A stretch of 64,000 nt of DNA from Chlamydoabsidia padenii (taxonomy: Eukaryota > Mucoromycota > Mucoromycetes > Mucorales > Cunninghamellaceae). The notes beneath the pieces were generated by a model. That model was given only the letters and a program-made list of their open reading frames with translations. It made no database searches and was not told the DNA's origin. A program made the position numbers and the translations under genes. The DNA lies in contig JAIWND010000051.1 in NCBI GenBank assembly GCA_025330725.1, positions 62,001-126,000 of the forward strand, read 5' to 3'. Every line of letters begins with the position of its first letter. The first letter of the stretch is position 1. Shown piece after piece: positions 1-15,200 of the stretch.

Positions 1-3000
1 CAAAGGTGCTCAAACTACTCTTCTGGACTTTCTTGCCTCCCTCTTCAACAAGGCGAAACCTCTTTTGAAACCATATATGAAGTCAATAGAGGTAACCAAA
101 AGTGTAATTAACAAATGACATTTGACTAATATTATTGCATGTTGTAGCAAACTTGTGTCGTCTTGGCTTGTGATGGTGCTCCACCTGTGCGTGTCAAGTC
201 ACTCTCTGTATTGACCGAACTTTTAAAAGACTCAACGCAGGTGGTTGAAACTTATATGAATATCAAAGAATTGTATGAAAAGTAAGTCTAATTGGGGATT
301 TTTTTATTCTAGTAGATCATTAACGTCAATTTGATTTATTACGCATAGATTCTCATACGAACTCAGACGTGGTGTATCATCTGTACCAAACACAGTGAAA
401 GGGGCACTCTTGGACTTTTTGGGTACAATCACAAAATATCATACTGACAAGGTGACACTGTTACAGACAAAACTGCTGGCAAAAAACTGTACCAATATCC
501 TTTCTCACGAACTTTATGACAAATCTGATGGTGCCGACAACAATATCATTGCTGGTGCTTTGAATGGTATATCATGTTTACTATCTAATAACATGTATGA
601 TATAAATCAACGTAAGTAAAAGAATCAAAAGAAGAAGAAAACAATAAAATAGCCTCATTCACACTACTTACTTCTTTTATTTTGATAGTATCCATTGATA
701 TCAGACCTATATATAATGCACTAAAGTTGGTACTTGTTATTCCCGATAACCTGACAAGATATGCTGCTCCTATTGGTAATTGACACTAAACGGGTATTGG
801 AATTATGAATAACCTTCTCTTTTTATAAATAGCTGGATTGGAACTCTTCATCGAACATGCACAACTTTTGCGTCTTTATTTGGTCCAAGATTACCCTGAA
901 ATATATACATCACTTCAGAAATTATGTGGTCATCAAAACCGGGACATCAAAAAACTGGGATATCGAGCATTGGAATGCTCCTTCAAACAGGTGATTTAGA
1001 CAAAAAGATGCTGGGACAACCGGTTTGTGATATTAATGATTTGCTGTATTATCAATAGATTGGTGCAGCGGCTTCTCGAAACACAGGCATACAAGAGCGA
1101 TCTATATTCAATGTAAAGTAGTGCAATATTAAACTGGCTCCATGTTATACTAATCCTGTTTGTTGTTTTTGTTTAGTTTTATATTAGGATCTTTAGCATT
1201 GGCCTTCAACAGGACTACGCTGACCTAGATTTCCAACTTCTCTCTATCTCTGTCCGTGGTATTGGTTACTTTGCAAAGGCAGTGACTGAATTCATGCAAC
1301 CTGATGAACTGGATTCATTACAAGAACAGCTCGCTCATAAAGGTACTTGGCTTTGTATGATGTAAGTTGTTGATGATAAGAAATAGAGATGGGCATTATA
1401 TTGATCTTTATATATGTGTAGGATCAACTCTGGTAAAGAAAAACGTACCGACAACCTACCATCATTTATTCAATCCTACACTCAAATCGTCCGACACTTT
1501 GAAACAGTACAACCAGCTATCCTATCCATCCTCAACAAAATGACAGACTCCTTTGTATCACTCTATAGTCAAACATCTGCTTACAGTCGACAACCGGGTG
1601 TGCTATCCATCCAAAACTTAATTAAAACACTCTACCTGAAAGGTGAAGGAAAGCTACGACAATTTTTATCCCCCTTTTGTAAGTAAAAATAACCATCATT
1701 GATAATTTTTTATTTTAATTTTACTAATCACTCTATTCCTTGCTAGTTTACAACTCTCTTATCTCCACCTGCAATGATAAAGATAGCAACTTCAGCATCA
1801 TGGTGGAAGATGGTCCTTCAAGTTACAAGGAACTGGTATACTTTTGGACTTCGATACTCAACAAGCGCTACTTTATCAACCCTGACAGCGACCAAGATAA
1901 AGATGAAGTTGGCGATAATTACAGTGACTCTTTTTGGGATTCCTATGGTGACAACAACGAGGCGGACAAAAGTAATCAACAAATACACTCAATACTCTAC
2001 GATGAATTCATGACCTCTGTGCTACATATGATCAAGGCGCTGAATCTTAATGTGGAAGCAGCAAACGAAGACGACAACGAAGATAATACCAGAAACTATA
2101 CCAATCCTCTATCTCAAAATCTGGCACCTGTTAATCAAAAGGATTTTGTCTTGTATCAAAACTTGGTGGGATTTTGGTGTACTATTCTTCCTCGACTGGA
2201 TAATCAACGTTTGCCTGAATGGATTGGAATCACCAGCTCATCTCTCATTCAATCAAGTCAAGAAAACCCTCTTGTTAGTGGCTTTTATCGGATGTTGGCA
2301 ACTATTTTGACTATTACAAGGGAAACCAATATCTTTAAAAGTTGTACAAAAAACAATAGGAAACTGGATTCTTATCAACATAAAAAGGTACATATGAAGA
2401 TTTGAATTCAGCATGAATTAATCACTCACACTTTTCTTTAGACTCCCGTGGACGAAGCCTATGGTATACTATATGATTACATTCATCAAGTGTGGCACAG
2501 AATGAAGCAATTCAAGGATGAACTCTTGGTCTCTTGTTTACGATTAGTATTGACTTCCCCTTTGGAATTCTTTGATGTTGTCGAACTTGCTCCACCTTTG
2601 CAAATGGCTGCGCGATTTGGTCTCTCCTATTATCCTATGGCAACATTGGCACTTGACACTTTGGAATCGCTTCTTGATGTGGATTCACCAGCGCGCAAAA
2701 CGATACAGGACGATTCGTCATTTTTGCAATCTATACTTCCTCTCTTCAACGAATACCTTATGATGGATCAGATCACCGAAATCGATCAGGCGGCACCTGC
2801 AATACGGGTAAAATTAGAAACGAAGGCCACAAGACACAAAGACCAGATACATCGAAAAGCAACCAACGAGGAATTGGGCGTCGTGGACGAGGTGGACTTG
2901 GCTATCGGACTACGTGATATACAATTGCGGGTGATGCGGTTCTTGGGTCGTCTGGGTGGTCTTAACAAGCTTATGCTGAATTCTACTAGTGGGGAAAATC

Positions 3001-5431
3001 TGAACGATCAAGTGGAAAGGGGTACCGCAAGTCATCGGCAACAACAATTACTTGCGTGGGACCCTGATCGACAATTGACAATCCACGTGCCATTTCCAAA
3101 TGCGGGGATCGAATTACCAATGGGTAAGGTCACAGAAAAAAAAAAAAAAAAAAAAAGACAAACATAAATCAACTAATCAACTTTGATTCTTTTGAAACAG
3201 ATGAATTGCTTCCTCATATTTGTGATCTGGCCGAATCTTCCCCTGACAGAAAGATTAAAGTGGCGTCTGGCGAATTCCTCCATGGGGTGATACTGGTGAT
3301 GATTGGAAATAGTGCCTTTCAAGCTCGGGATCGGCGTGGACCTGTGGCCTCTCGATATCATCAATTATACAAACATGTATTCCCGGTACTAGTGCGCCTG
3401 GCTATTGATTTGGATCAAGTGATTCGTGACATGTTTCAAGCATTGATGGCTCAACTGATACATTGGCTGACAAACAACGCTCAATATGAAAATCCAGAAA
3501 CAATCATACTTCTACAAACATGCTTGGATGCAGCCTGTAGTAATCAAGCAGCTCTTCGGGAATACGGTGCGACTTGTATCCATGAATTCGTCAAATGGTC
3601 TATCAAGCAAACAAGTACTCAAGCTATCCACGGTCCAATGAATATCAAATCTCTTCTGAAGCGACTGTATCACCTTGCTTCACACCCCAGCCCGGCAAAA
3701 CGACTAGGTGCATCCATGATCTTCAATCACATCTATCGACTGTTCCGTGAAGAAGCACCTCTGGTCGACGGATACACGTTGGAACTTCTCTACTACTTTA
3801 TGTTTAGTATGCGACTGGCGGAAGATGATCATCCATCTTTAGGTAAGTCTAAACGGGTGTTAAAATATCAAACCACATTAACCAATATTCTTTTCTTCTT
3901 CTTTGCCTTGAATCGGAAAAATACTATTAGGCACACAACAGAAGGTAGGCGAATCAATATCCCATCTAAAACGTATCATCCGCGTCAAGTCTGTCCTTTT
4001 TTTAACCGAATCTCCAAATCGTCGGGCGTTCCCTGGTACTGATCATGCCGATCTGGCTCACGTGGTTGAATGGTGCTTCCAAGAAACTGGCAAAACTGAA
4101 CGGGAATATGCAAAAGCCTGTATGGAATTCTTCAACGAATTTACACTGGTATTACCTGGTAAGTGTTTGAATAGGATGGAACGAATACATAATAAAGATG
4201 ACCAACTGCTTTTGTATATTATATATTGTTTAGAAATCAAGGATGCTAAAGACTGGCTGAAAAAGAAGATAACGTCTGATCAAGAGTACTTGACCAAAAT
4301 CTATAACAGCTCCACCCTTGTGCCACCTACCTCAAACTTTAACCTCACAATGGAATGGCTCAAGCAACTCAACTGTGCGCTTGATGGTTATGTTTGGCTT
4401 CTCGAACGTAAGGTGCTATCTTATTCTGATTGTACGGTACTCCATCAAAACGAAAACAAGGTGTCAGTTGCAGGTGCATGTGTCCACATTGTCCAGTCGC
4501 ATGTCGGTAGGTCTCACGAAAGGGGCAACGGCTTCTCTCTCGGTGACCAACTGAAACTGCACTCACTTACCGCCTATAACTCCTATCGTATGGTATGTCT
4601 GGTGAACAACTTGTTGGAAAATAATGATGGCGATATACTCGGGGCCGTCAAGATGGTAGATGATACTGGCCTATTGTTTCACCCTGGATTCTCTATTATG
4701 GTGGCGTCTATGTTGCTTTTACCCCATTATACTGTCGATACTATCCAAGCCGGTCAAACCTCCTTATCATCTTGGATCAATATCGCCAAAGTCCGCTCTG
4801 CTGCTGCACAACTCCTCCTTTTGATACACGAAAACTGGTCTACAACATTGTTACCTACGTTTTGTACAGCTATTGCCGAAGTATTATCATCAGTGAATAT
4901 CAACTCACTCGCATGGAACACCCACCATGCAGGTAACAAAAAAGAAAAGGGGGATGAAACTTTAATGATGGATATACTAATCAAATACGGGTTTACCTCT
5001 TTTAATGATCCAGCCTCTTTGCATGATGTAGTGGAAACAATAAAAGGGGTCAAAGTTTTACAGAAAATGGGCTTGTTGGATATTACCTGCCGTCAATGGC
5101 ACAGGATTGATTCTATTGGTGGTCCCTCTTCATCCGAGGAGCTCTATATGTCTCTGTTCAACACCTTTTTGAAACTGCAAAACGTTGATAGCCCTGCCCT
5201 GATTGAATTACTTGGTAATATGACCCAGCTTGCTTTTGGCGAACCCCGATTTGCTGAAGAACACTGCTCTGAACTATTGGTAATTGTAAAAGTGATGACG
5301 GGAAAGGGAACGATACAAACCAACTAACTTACTTGTGTTTGATACCAATAGGGACAGTTGGATAGAGACGACATGGACGCAGGCTCAAAACACCTGACCA
5401 TTTACCAAAGGTACTCCATCTACGTAAGTAT

Positions 5432-5505
<74 letters not shown>

Positions 5506-5506
5506 C

Positions 5507-5540
<34 letters not shown>

Positions 5541-6261
5541 CATAAACTGAATGTACGTGATACCCAACAAGGATCTAATAGGCTTTATAATGTTAATGTA
5601 GATCAATAGTTGTATTGCCCTGAACTTCCAACAGTTTGCTCCTTACCTTGTTAAACATCTCGATAATGGCTATATCAAGCAAATCATTCAGGGTCTTTTG
5701 GATTATTTGCGGATCAACAAGAATACTAGAAAGCAAGAAGTGAACCAATTCACTCAACAGGCAAGTAAAAAATGGTGATAAAGGAAATACAGTTCACTAA
5801 CCAGTTTTCTTTTTATAGCTGATATCAACACCTTTATTTTTGAATGAAATGTAAGTATTGTAATAGTATATGACAGCAAAATCTTAACGACTCTTTATAT
5901 TTATATAAAGATACGGCCATTGGAGTACTATGGTAGACTATCTTACATTGGTCAATGTGATGAAGGGAATCTTTAGTGCCAACGCTACAGTCTTTGTGCA
6001 AGCCAAGTCGACTCCTGTCTACGGAACTCTTGTTGATATATTAGAACACCTTCTCGCCGGGCCTTATCCATTGTCTATCAAATATGAATCCTTTGATCTG
6101 TTGCCCTTCTTTTTGCAGGTGGATGGACTTCATATTAATCGAATCTCCAACGCTATCAAGACGATTGTGAATGACCAGCTTCCTGTCTCATTCTCGGATT
6201 TAACTCCTGGATCTGCCACGTAAGTAAATGCCACTACTACGAAGACAAAGACAAAGACAAA

Positions 6262-6297
<36 letters not shown>

Positions 6298-9200
6298 ACT
6301 AACCAAATCATATCAATAGATACAATGATAGTCTCCAAGCTTTAAAGTCACTACTCAACATCATGTCGACCTTCCATTCTGTGGTCATCTTTAACACCCT
6401 CATCCCGACATTTATGCAAGATAATGGTCATCTTTATCAAGAAATAATCACGCCTAGTGTCAGTATCTTTGCTAATGGATTAGGTTTGCCTAGCTTCAAG
6501 GAAATCATACAAACATGCTTCAAGTAAGTTTTTAAATACAACAAACATAATGATATGATCAAATACACTAATGCTCCTCTCCCTCTCCCTCTCTTCTATT
6601 GTAGCTACTTCAAAAACGTCAATCTGTATCATGGACATCGTAAGAAGGCGGTTGATCTGGTAGCATCTATTCTATTTTTGGTGCCTCGGGATTATGTAAT
6701 TGCATTTTATGAAACCAACATCATCTATATAATGGGGACTATCAAACAAGATGAATTACGGCGTGGATCGGATGATGAAATGATACTGGATCTGATGGAA
6801 AAAGCCTGCTGCTTCAAACTGATGCAAATATCCTTTTTATACATACATATATGTAGTATTGTGTAAATATAACGCTTAATATAATCCTTAACCTTTTATT
6901 TGATAGTACGTTTTGTATGAATTACTGCCTACCATACAAGTACATAGTCCACAAAGCAAGATCAGCGTTTTATGGGAACAGGCGGAGAATAAACCTAGCC
7001 AGGGACGGAAAATGACAATCGACTTAGTCAGCCAAGCTCATCAAGCAAAATCGAAAAAGGTAAAAAAGTCATCACATCGTATGAACCAAGACACTAATCT
7101 TCTTCTTTTTTTTTTCTTTCTTAAATAGCATCTTTCTGAAAGCGATTCTCTGTCAAAAGCAAGACTCGAATATCAACAAGCCGCTTACAATGCTGCAGCC
7201 GCATCTATTCTTCGAACTCAAAAAAGCGAAAAGTTTTTTGTTGGATTCCTCTTTCAAGAAAAGCCCTCGGAACCTCTATGGGAAAACATTGTGGACTCAT
7301 CAATCAAGCTGGATTTGGTGGTGGAATTGGATCAACCTCTTTTGAAAACAAGACTCGAACGGTTTGGTGCCAACTCTGCCATGCGAGCCAAAGCCGTGGA
7401 ATATTCAAACCCCGGATATATGGCTTCAATTGGACCCACAGGAAGCAGGTATGTAAACTTTATGCATTGTCGGATGAATGGAAGGTAACTTTTATCTTTA
7501 TGTTTAGCCTCAGCCAACCATCCTTGTCCGAGGTAATTAGTACTGTCTTATATACGGGGGTGGGGGTGGGAGGGGGTCGTCCATACTCATCATTTTTTTT
7601 TTGTCCTGTTAGATTGCTATCGAAGCTCTTGGTCAGAAGGAAACTCCGACCCAGCCCACTGTTATGGATGATCAAGCTGATATAGATATGGATGACATTG
7701 AAAATGAAGTGGGAACAACTATACGGTAAGACGCTACTTTATTTTACTGCTTTAGGTACTAAATTTGCGAATCCTTATAATACAGGGGCTCGACCGAGAT
7801 CGAATTGGATCAACTTAATTCGAATCCATGCATGAAACTCCTTGGGGCGGTTGTCCAGCGCTTACACACAGTCATCACTCCACCAAACGAAATCTCAACT
7901 AGCATGCCAATGTGGATGTCTGAACTTCACAAGGCATTTACATCTACAAGTAAAAACAAAAAGCGACTAAAGAATTGATAACATGGAAAATTAAGACAAA
8001 AACATTCGCCTTTATCTTTTAGGTGCAACCTTGATGCAGAAACTCTTTTTGGCCAAAGTTATCATCAACTCTCCTCAGGTATTCGAACATTATGCCCAAT
8101 TCTGGATCCGTCCCCTGATTCAACTCGCTATGTGCGGAGAAGAATACGGTCAGCCTATCAATTATTTTGTACAGGTAATACTGAAATTAAACATCAGCAA
8201 CTATGTAAAGGTAAATTGACTCTTATTTTAACTTAGGATCTATGCGTTATCATTCTGACCTGGGGAAAAATAGCAACTTTGAACAACAATGAATCGGATC
8301 GGTATCTTATATACAAGTTTGTGGTAAAGCTATGAAGCAATAATGTATAAGACTATGGACTTTGTAACCAACTCGAAATTATTGTTGTAGAACTATTTAA
8401 TTTGCCACTCATACCACGAAAACTCTGGTGTCCTTCGAAACAACATACAAACTATCAAAAGCGCATTTGATAACTGGAAAAAACTTATTATTGTACCTAC
8501 GGTAAGTCAGACTTTGGCAAAACATGATGGTGATGGTGATGGTGATGGAGACAATACTGACACTGGCGCTTCTTCTAGAAATCGATATATCAACAACTCT
8601 CTACAACTGACCTCAAATCAAAAAAGAATCTACTTGGCATACAAATGGCAGGTGTTGTTTTGGCTAATGAACTCGAACTCTATTATGATGGACCTGAAGT
8701 GGATATGTTTGGATTGACTGAAACCGACTTTTATCAAGCGCTATTTGGAAATCTCAAGAATCATCATGTTGAAGTTGCTGCTGCTTCTGCAGAGGTAAGC
8801 TATTATACAATCTTATTTGATTTTTGGTATCGGAGTGTTACTAATACGGACTTAATTTGAAATAGGTTATTGCTTGGTCGCTTACTTTGATGAAAAAACG
8901 ACATAGGGCGGATGCTTTACCGGCGGAGATTGAAAAACACTTGATGCGCATAGTAAGAATCACAAGTGGACTTGGTTTACTATTATTTGTATTGATCATA
9001 TTTATTTTATTTGTAGATTCAAAGCTATAATTTAGACGATAAAAAAGACCATCGCTTGTTTTTATCCTTGGTGCACCGTATACATCTCCATGATGATGAA
9101 CTCTGTCGACCCTTTTTACCCAAGGTCTTCCAAATACTGCCTCACTTGGTCGAAACATCATTGTTGTATGCCATTGAAATTGTCACCGGATATGCAAATC

Positions 9201-12200
9201 AATCACCAGAAGACATTTTCCTGGAACTTAAAGGAAAAGGTTTATTGAAAATCCTCAACTACAGGTAATACTTTTTTTGAAAAAAAAAAAAAAAAACGGA
9301 CTTTGAAATTTTGACCCTTCATGATCTATTTCTCACTCCCACAACCTTTTCTTTTACTTCTCTTATAGAAACGACTCCTGTCAAGTGGCCATACTGAAGC
9401 TTTTAGAAAAAGTTGTATCAACAATCAACTTTGAACAGGCGACGTATCTTTTTACTGATTTGGTGGCGGCCTTTCATGAACACAGCATTGAAGACTGTCG
9501 GGTAAGAATAAGTAATTGGAAAACGCTTTTGAATTCATGAACTAATAACCCTTTTAATTGACAAACTAGAATCATTATTATGGACTGCTTGAAACACTTT
9601 ACGACAAGTTTATGGATTCAGTGCCACTTGGGAACGAAATCAAGGTGCAGATTCTCTGTGGTCTCGTCGATGGCAGCGAATACATTCGAAACAACATTCA
9701 CCTTTATCTAAAGCACAAATTCGGAATGACGAACGACATTTACGAACGCACCAAAGTCGTTCTCAAGGATATGTTTATGCCACCTGTTGAAAACATGTAT
9801 ATATTTTACGCCACTCAAATGCTACTGGAAACAACAACTGACAGCTATGAATATGACAAGCCTTTGTTTGACAACCCTTTGCCGAATGCACACTTTGATG
9901 ACCATATTCAGCATATCAACACTTCTTGGAGACGAAATTTATCTATGACGCCTTTGTTTGTTGCTTCACAGGACCAACAACAGGAATCGAATGCATATCT
10001 GGATAATCAACTACGCCAAACCCAACAAACTCTGGAATTCAGTCAAACCCAAGCCAGTAAGTAGTAGTCTTTATGTTGACGTATAAAGTGCTCAAATTAA
10101 CATGTATTTTATCTTTTGTATAGGTGGCGGGCGTTCCTTAATGTCAACCTTTGGGGCACCATTCTCGTCGCAATCAAGTATGGCGCCGCTTACTGCAACA
10201 CCATCACAAATTATGGCTTCTCAGAATGATCTTGATAATGAAAAAAGGTAATATATCCCTTCTTAATTAGGCTTCTTCCCATACATACTAATTAATCTTA
10301 TTTGAATCTCGCTATATAGACAAAACCAATACGCTAATCTCCGTCGTCGATATGTAAAATCTGATCGTCTATCTACCTCGTCCTTCTTTATCAATCGTCA
10401 AAACAAGCTGAAGAAGAACCTCCAAAAGTATATGGCTCTACAGAAACAGCAACGTGAAAAGAGCGTGGTGATGCATCGAAAATACCGTGTCGGTAAGATA
10501 GGAAAAAAAAAAAAAAAAAAAAAAGGACCTCTCTACCTGTATGATTTTATCTAATGATTCACTTTTTGCTGTAGGTGAACTTCCGGATATTCAAATCAAG
10601 TACAGTGAACTCATCAGACCATTACAAGCATTGGGCCGTACTGATCCTAATGTTGCACGCATTCTGTATACTCAGCTGGTTGCTGCCATTGGTCGTAATG
10701 CAGAAGTGTTGGTGTCTAAAGATGTAAGTACTTAATAATCCAACTTTTGTAAATTATGGCCTCTGACACATGTTTTTTTTTTTTGTCACTGTTATATACA
10801 GGATTACAAGAACGACCTTATCAAAACCCTCAAAACGAATCTTGATGCAAGTACACTGTTTTCGCCTACTACAATCAGCTCATTCCTGCGTGTTTACTTT
10901 GAATTGGATGGACAATCTTTGGATAGCGATCTAATAAAGGTGGTCAGCCAACGCAGCTTCAATCATCATCTGGGAATAGCTGTTTTGGAAAAACAGATCG
11001 GAAGTGGACTAGCTACAAATGAGCGACGTAAGTACACCAAAATAAGACAAACTAATACACGATACTCATTATCTACCTTTTTTTATTCCCTAGCTGCTAA
11101 ACGAATCAGACAGGCGGAAATCAATACCAAGCTACATGCAAGCTCCCAGGAATGGATCGATCTGGCTACTCTCTATCAAGACATTGGTGAGCCTGAAATC
11201 TTCCAAAGCTTGTATCGAACTCATGTTGCCACTAAAGATTTGCCAAAAAGTAAGCACGAAAAGAAAGTAGAAAGATAGTATGGTGGCGATTAATCAAACA
11301 AACTAACTCTCCCCTTTGCTCTTGTCACATTGTAGGAGCTGTGGATGCCAAAATCCGTGGTGATATTGCTCTGTCCTGTAACCTGCTCCAAGAATCTATG
11401 GCGGACCATCACGATGATACTGATCCGTCTGAAGTAGGTTATGCGTAGTAAAGGAAAACAGCGGTGAACTAATTCACTTGATTTGTCTTTTTAGTATAAT
11501 CTCTGGGCAAAGGAAGGATTACGATGTTTTGAACAGCTTACTCAATGGGATGATGTTTCCTTCCATGTCACAAATGACTTGAATGGTGATTATGAACTAT
11601 TGTGGAACAAAGAATATCAGGTAGGACGTAAAGATCTAAAAGAATATGGCGGTCTAACAGCTTTTACTTCAGGTACCTTATTTGCATTACTTTTTGCGCA
11701 GTAATATCAAGCTTCGGAAGGGAATATTGGACGATGACAACAATTTGGTGGAATGGACAAAAGCAAATCCCAATCCCGTTTTCCCTTTTTTGCGCCAATC
11801 AATGCAATCCAAAGACAAACTTGATTACTTGATCAAACATCATGCTGCTGGTAAATACTGATGATACTTACATTAACTTGATCTTTAGCAATGACTAACT
11901 AATGGCCTTTTATCTTTTGTACTAGAAATCTCTTTGGCGGCTATATCTATGGATGACTTTGACCGCGGACGACATTTTATAAGGCAATCATATGAATCAT
12001 TACAATCTACATGGACGAGTCTACACCCATTGTCAAAAGCAAGCCGAATACAACAGTTGGCGACGCTACAAAAGGTAATAAAACAATGTCAGGAACAATC
12101 ACAAGCTTAAATAATGACATTTTATATTGTAGAATGTTGAATTGGAGGACTTCTTGGACTTGATCGGTGAATATCAACGAAACAACATCAACAACGACAA

Positions 12201-15200
12201 TATCGACCATTATATCCGCACTCTACAATATATATACCCAGATTCAACACTTGATGGGATGGACCTTTGGGATGATGTTATTGATTCGAGGTTCCTGTTT
12301 TTAGATATCCTATCAAAGAAGATTAAATCCAATCAGGTAAGATTGATATGCAATACTCGTGCAACACGCTTACAACAAACCTATTTTTTTTAAAAAGCCG
12401 CATGAATCTCTCGATTCTCTCCTCAGTAACAGCCGGAAACAACTCTTGATGGAAATGGTATCAGCAGCGCGGCAACAAAACAACTTCAACGTTGCCATTG
12501 ACAGATGGCAGCGACTACTTTTACTTGGCAATGTGGAATCTTACCAACGCAACTATGCTTTTATTAACATCGAACTCCAACGGTGTCTTGTAACTGATGA
12601 TTTTAGCAAACAATCAAAATTGATGGCACGAACTCTTGGCTCGGTGTTTAACTACAAGGTATGATAGTGAAATGTGGTGTGGTAGAAAAAAGAGTTACTC
12701 ACCAACCTATTTAACAAACCTATTTTTATGCGTATAGCTTCCTGACCAAACACAAATCATGAATACAGACTTCACCATCAACTTCCATTTAACTGCTGGT
12801 AAGGTAATTGAAACGGCAAGGATACAACTACAAGATAATCCATCCGCCTACCAAGACTTCCTATCCAACAAATCAGTTATCAAGCATTTTGGAGCAAGGA
12901 CATTCACTGGAATCAGTGACTTTGTTAGCCAATTGGTACTTGAAGGACATAATCATCTTCTCACTGCGCATGATATGGCTACTGAACAATCCGTAAGTAA
13001 CTAAATCGATATCTCTGCATAATTTACCAACTCATTTCCCTAATGGGTTTATATAAGTATAGTCTACTTTAGAGGCCGAATGCTCATGGAAGTTTGGAGA
13101 CTATTGTGACAATGCATTGCGTGCCAACGAAAACTCCTCCGGTAATCCTCCTGTAAGTAACAAAGAAGCTGTAAAAACAAATGAATATGTACATTGAAGA
13201 CTAAATCCAACCTTTTTTTTTTTTTTTTTTTTTTTTTTTTGTAGGTGTCCATCAACTCTATACAATATAGTAAAATAGTGGTGAATAGTTTCTTCCGTGC
13301 AATTTATCTTGGTCAACAACAAGCCGCCGAACGGTTTCCTCGGTTACTCGAACTAATTGAACGCTACCCTTCAGCTGGTGATGACTTTAGATCAAATGTA
13401 AGTTAAAGGGGGCGGGGGTGAAAACGGAAAGTGTTAATGTACTCATTCTTTTTTATGTTATGTGTAGGTTGAAAAATCATCTGTCACTTGGCACTATATT
13501 CGATGGATTCCGCAACTGGTGGCTATTCTCGACAAACCTATCGCCAAGTATGTTTTCCCTATGGTCCTTAAACTTGCTGAAGAATATCCAGCCGCTCTTT
13601 ACTATCCATTCCAACTCAGTAATGAACATTATGAATGCTACAAAGAACAACTGGATCCACTCAATCGCGAAGCTATTATGCAAATCAAGACGACAATTAA
13701 ATCACCCCTGATGGAAACCTTTACATGTGAATTAAGGCGTCTTACGAATCCCGAGCACATTGTCAAGGACTTTATTGACTTTATCATGGTAAAAGAAAAG
13801 AAAAAGCATACACACATACACACTTGACTAACATCCATCTTTGTACTTCTATAGTCGGTTGGGCAAAAAGTGGACGTAAACAGCTCTTTCCTTGAAGAAT
13901 CTTATCAACAATTCTGCAACCTTCTATTGGACCCCACCAACTCAAGACTCGGAACGATACCCAAAGCTTTTGCTGTCAAACATGCAAGTCAACTTCGTGA
14001 AATTCTAGGTAAAGTAAATTGGATGATTTTCCATATAAGCGGGTTTTAAATGGCAATACTAACTTACACCTTTAACATTGTCGTAACAGGGAAGAATGGA
14101 TCCAAAATCAAGACCATGTCGGACAAACAACACGCCAAGCTCCTGAAGTATTATCAAAACAGCATCCAAAATCAAAAGCTACCTGGTACACCTGATCTAC
14201 TAAAATCATATTCCCCATGGCTCTCGACCTTCCAAAGCACCAACTTTAAGGAACAAATAGAATTACCTGGGCAATATCATGGGCGATCTCCACCTGATCC
14301 GGAGTCTCATGTCAAAATAGCAAGCTTTGATGATCGTATACTGGTGATGGGCTCTTTAAGAAAACCAAAACGACTACGCATTAATGGAACTGATGGAAAT
14401 GAATCAATGTTTTTAGTCAAGGTAAGAATGAAGAAAACATACTAAAGGAACCAAAATGTCGACTTGAACTGTGATACTAACGATCTTTTTTATTTTCTCT
14501 ATGACTCTAGGGTGGCGAAGACTTGCGACTGGATCAACGTATACAGCAATTGTTTACGGTGACGAATGAATTGATACGGAAGGAACCTTATTGTAAAAAA
14601 CATGATGTCCACCTCACAACATACAACGTGATTCCAATGGCTACTAATATCGGCATGATTGAATGGGTACAAGACACAAAACCGCTCCGAAACTGTATTG
14701 AAGAACAATTGAACAACAAGGGTTTAATGGTCCGGGTGCAAGAAAACTATCGCTTATTTGTCGCAAAGTTTAAAGGGGAAATCATGGGTAAGAAGAAGAG
14801 AGAAAAAAAAAAAAAAAAAAAAAAAAAAGGATGGGGGAGGGAAGAGGGGAACATGTATTAAACCACCTATTAATCTTATTACTGTTTTTTAGGCTATCAT
14901 AATCTTTTCAAAGCACCTCGGGAACCTGTGATGAAAAACTTCCAACAACAAACTGGATCTTTTCAAGATAACATTCTCAAGCAATATCTTATGCAATTGG
15001 CGACCTCTCCTGAAGCTTTTATATTTATGCGGAACAACTTTGCGCACAGTCTTGGTGCGATCGCTATTGTAGGCTATCTGTTTGGCATTGGTGATCGTCA
15101 TTTGGAAAACATCATGGTAGACAAAAAACGTGGAACATTGCTCGCCATTGATTTTGGTCACGCCTTTGGATCTGCCACTGAACTTTTGCCTGTTCCTGAA

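Noticed and set aside
5358..5609. Frame with poly-Lys and poly-Thr
   Set aside because: It is produced by an intronic poly(A)/(CAA)n tract.
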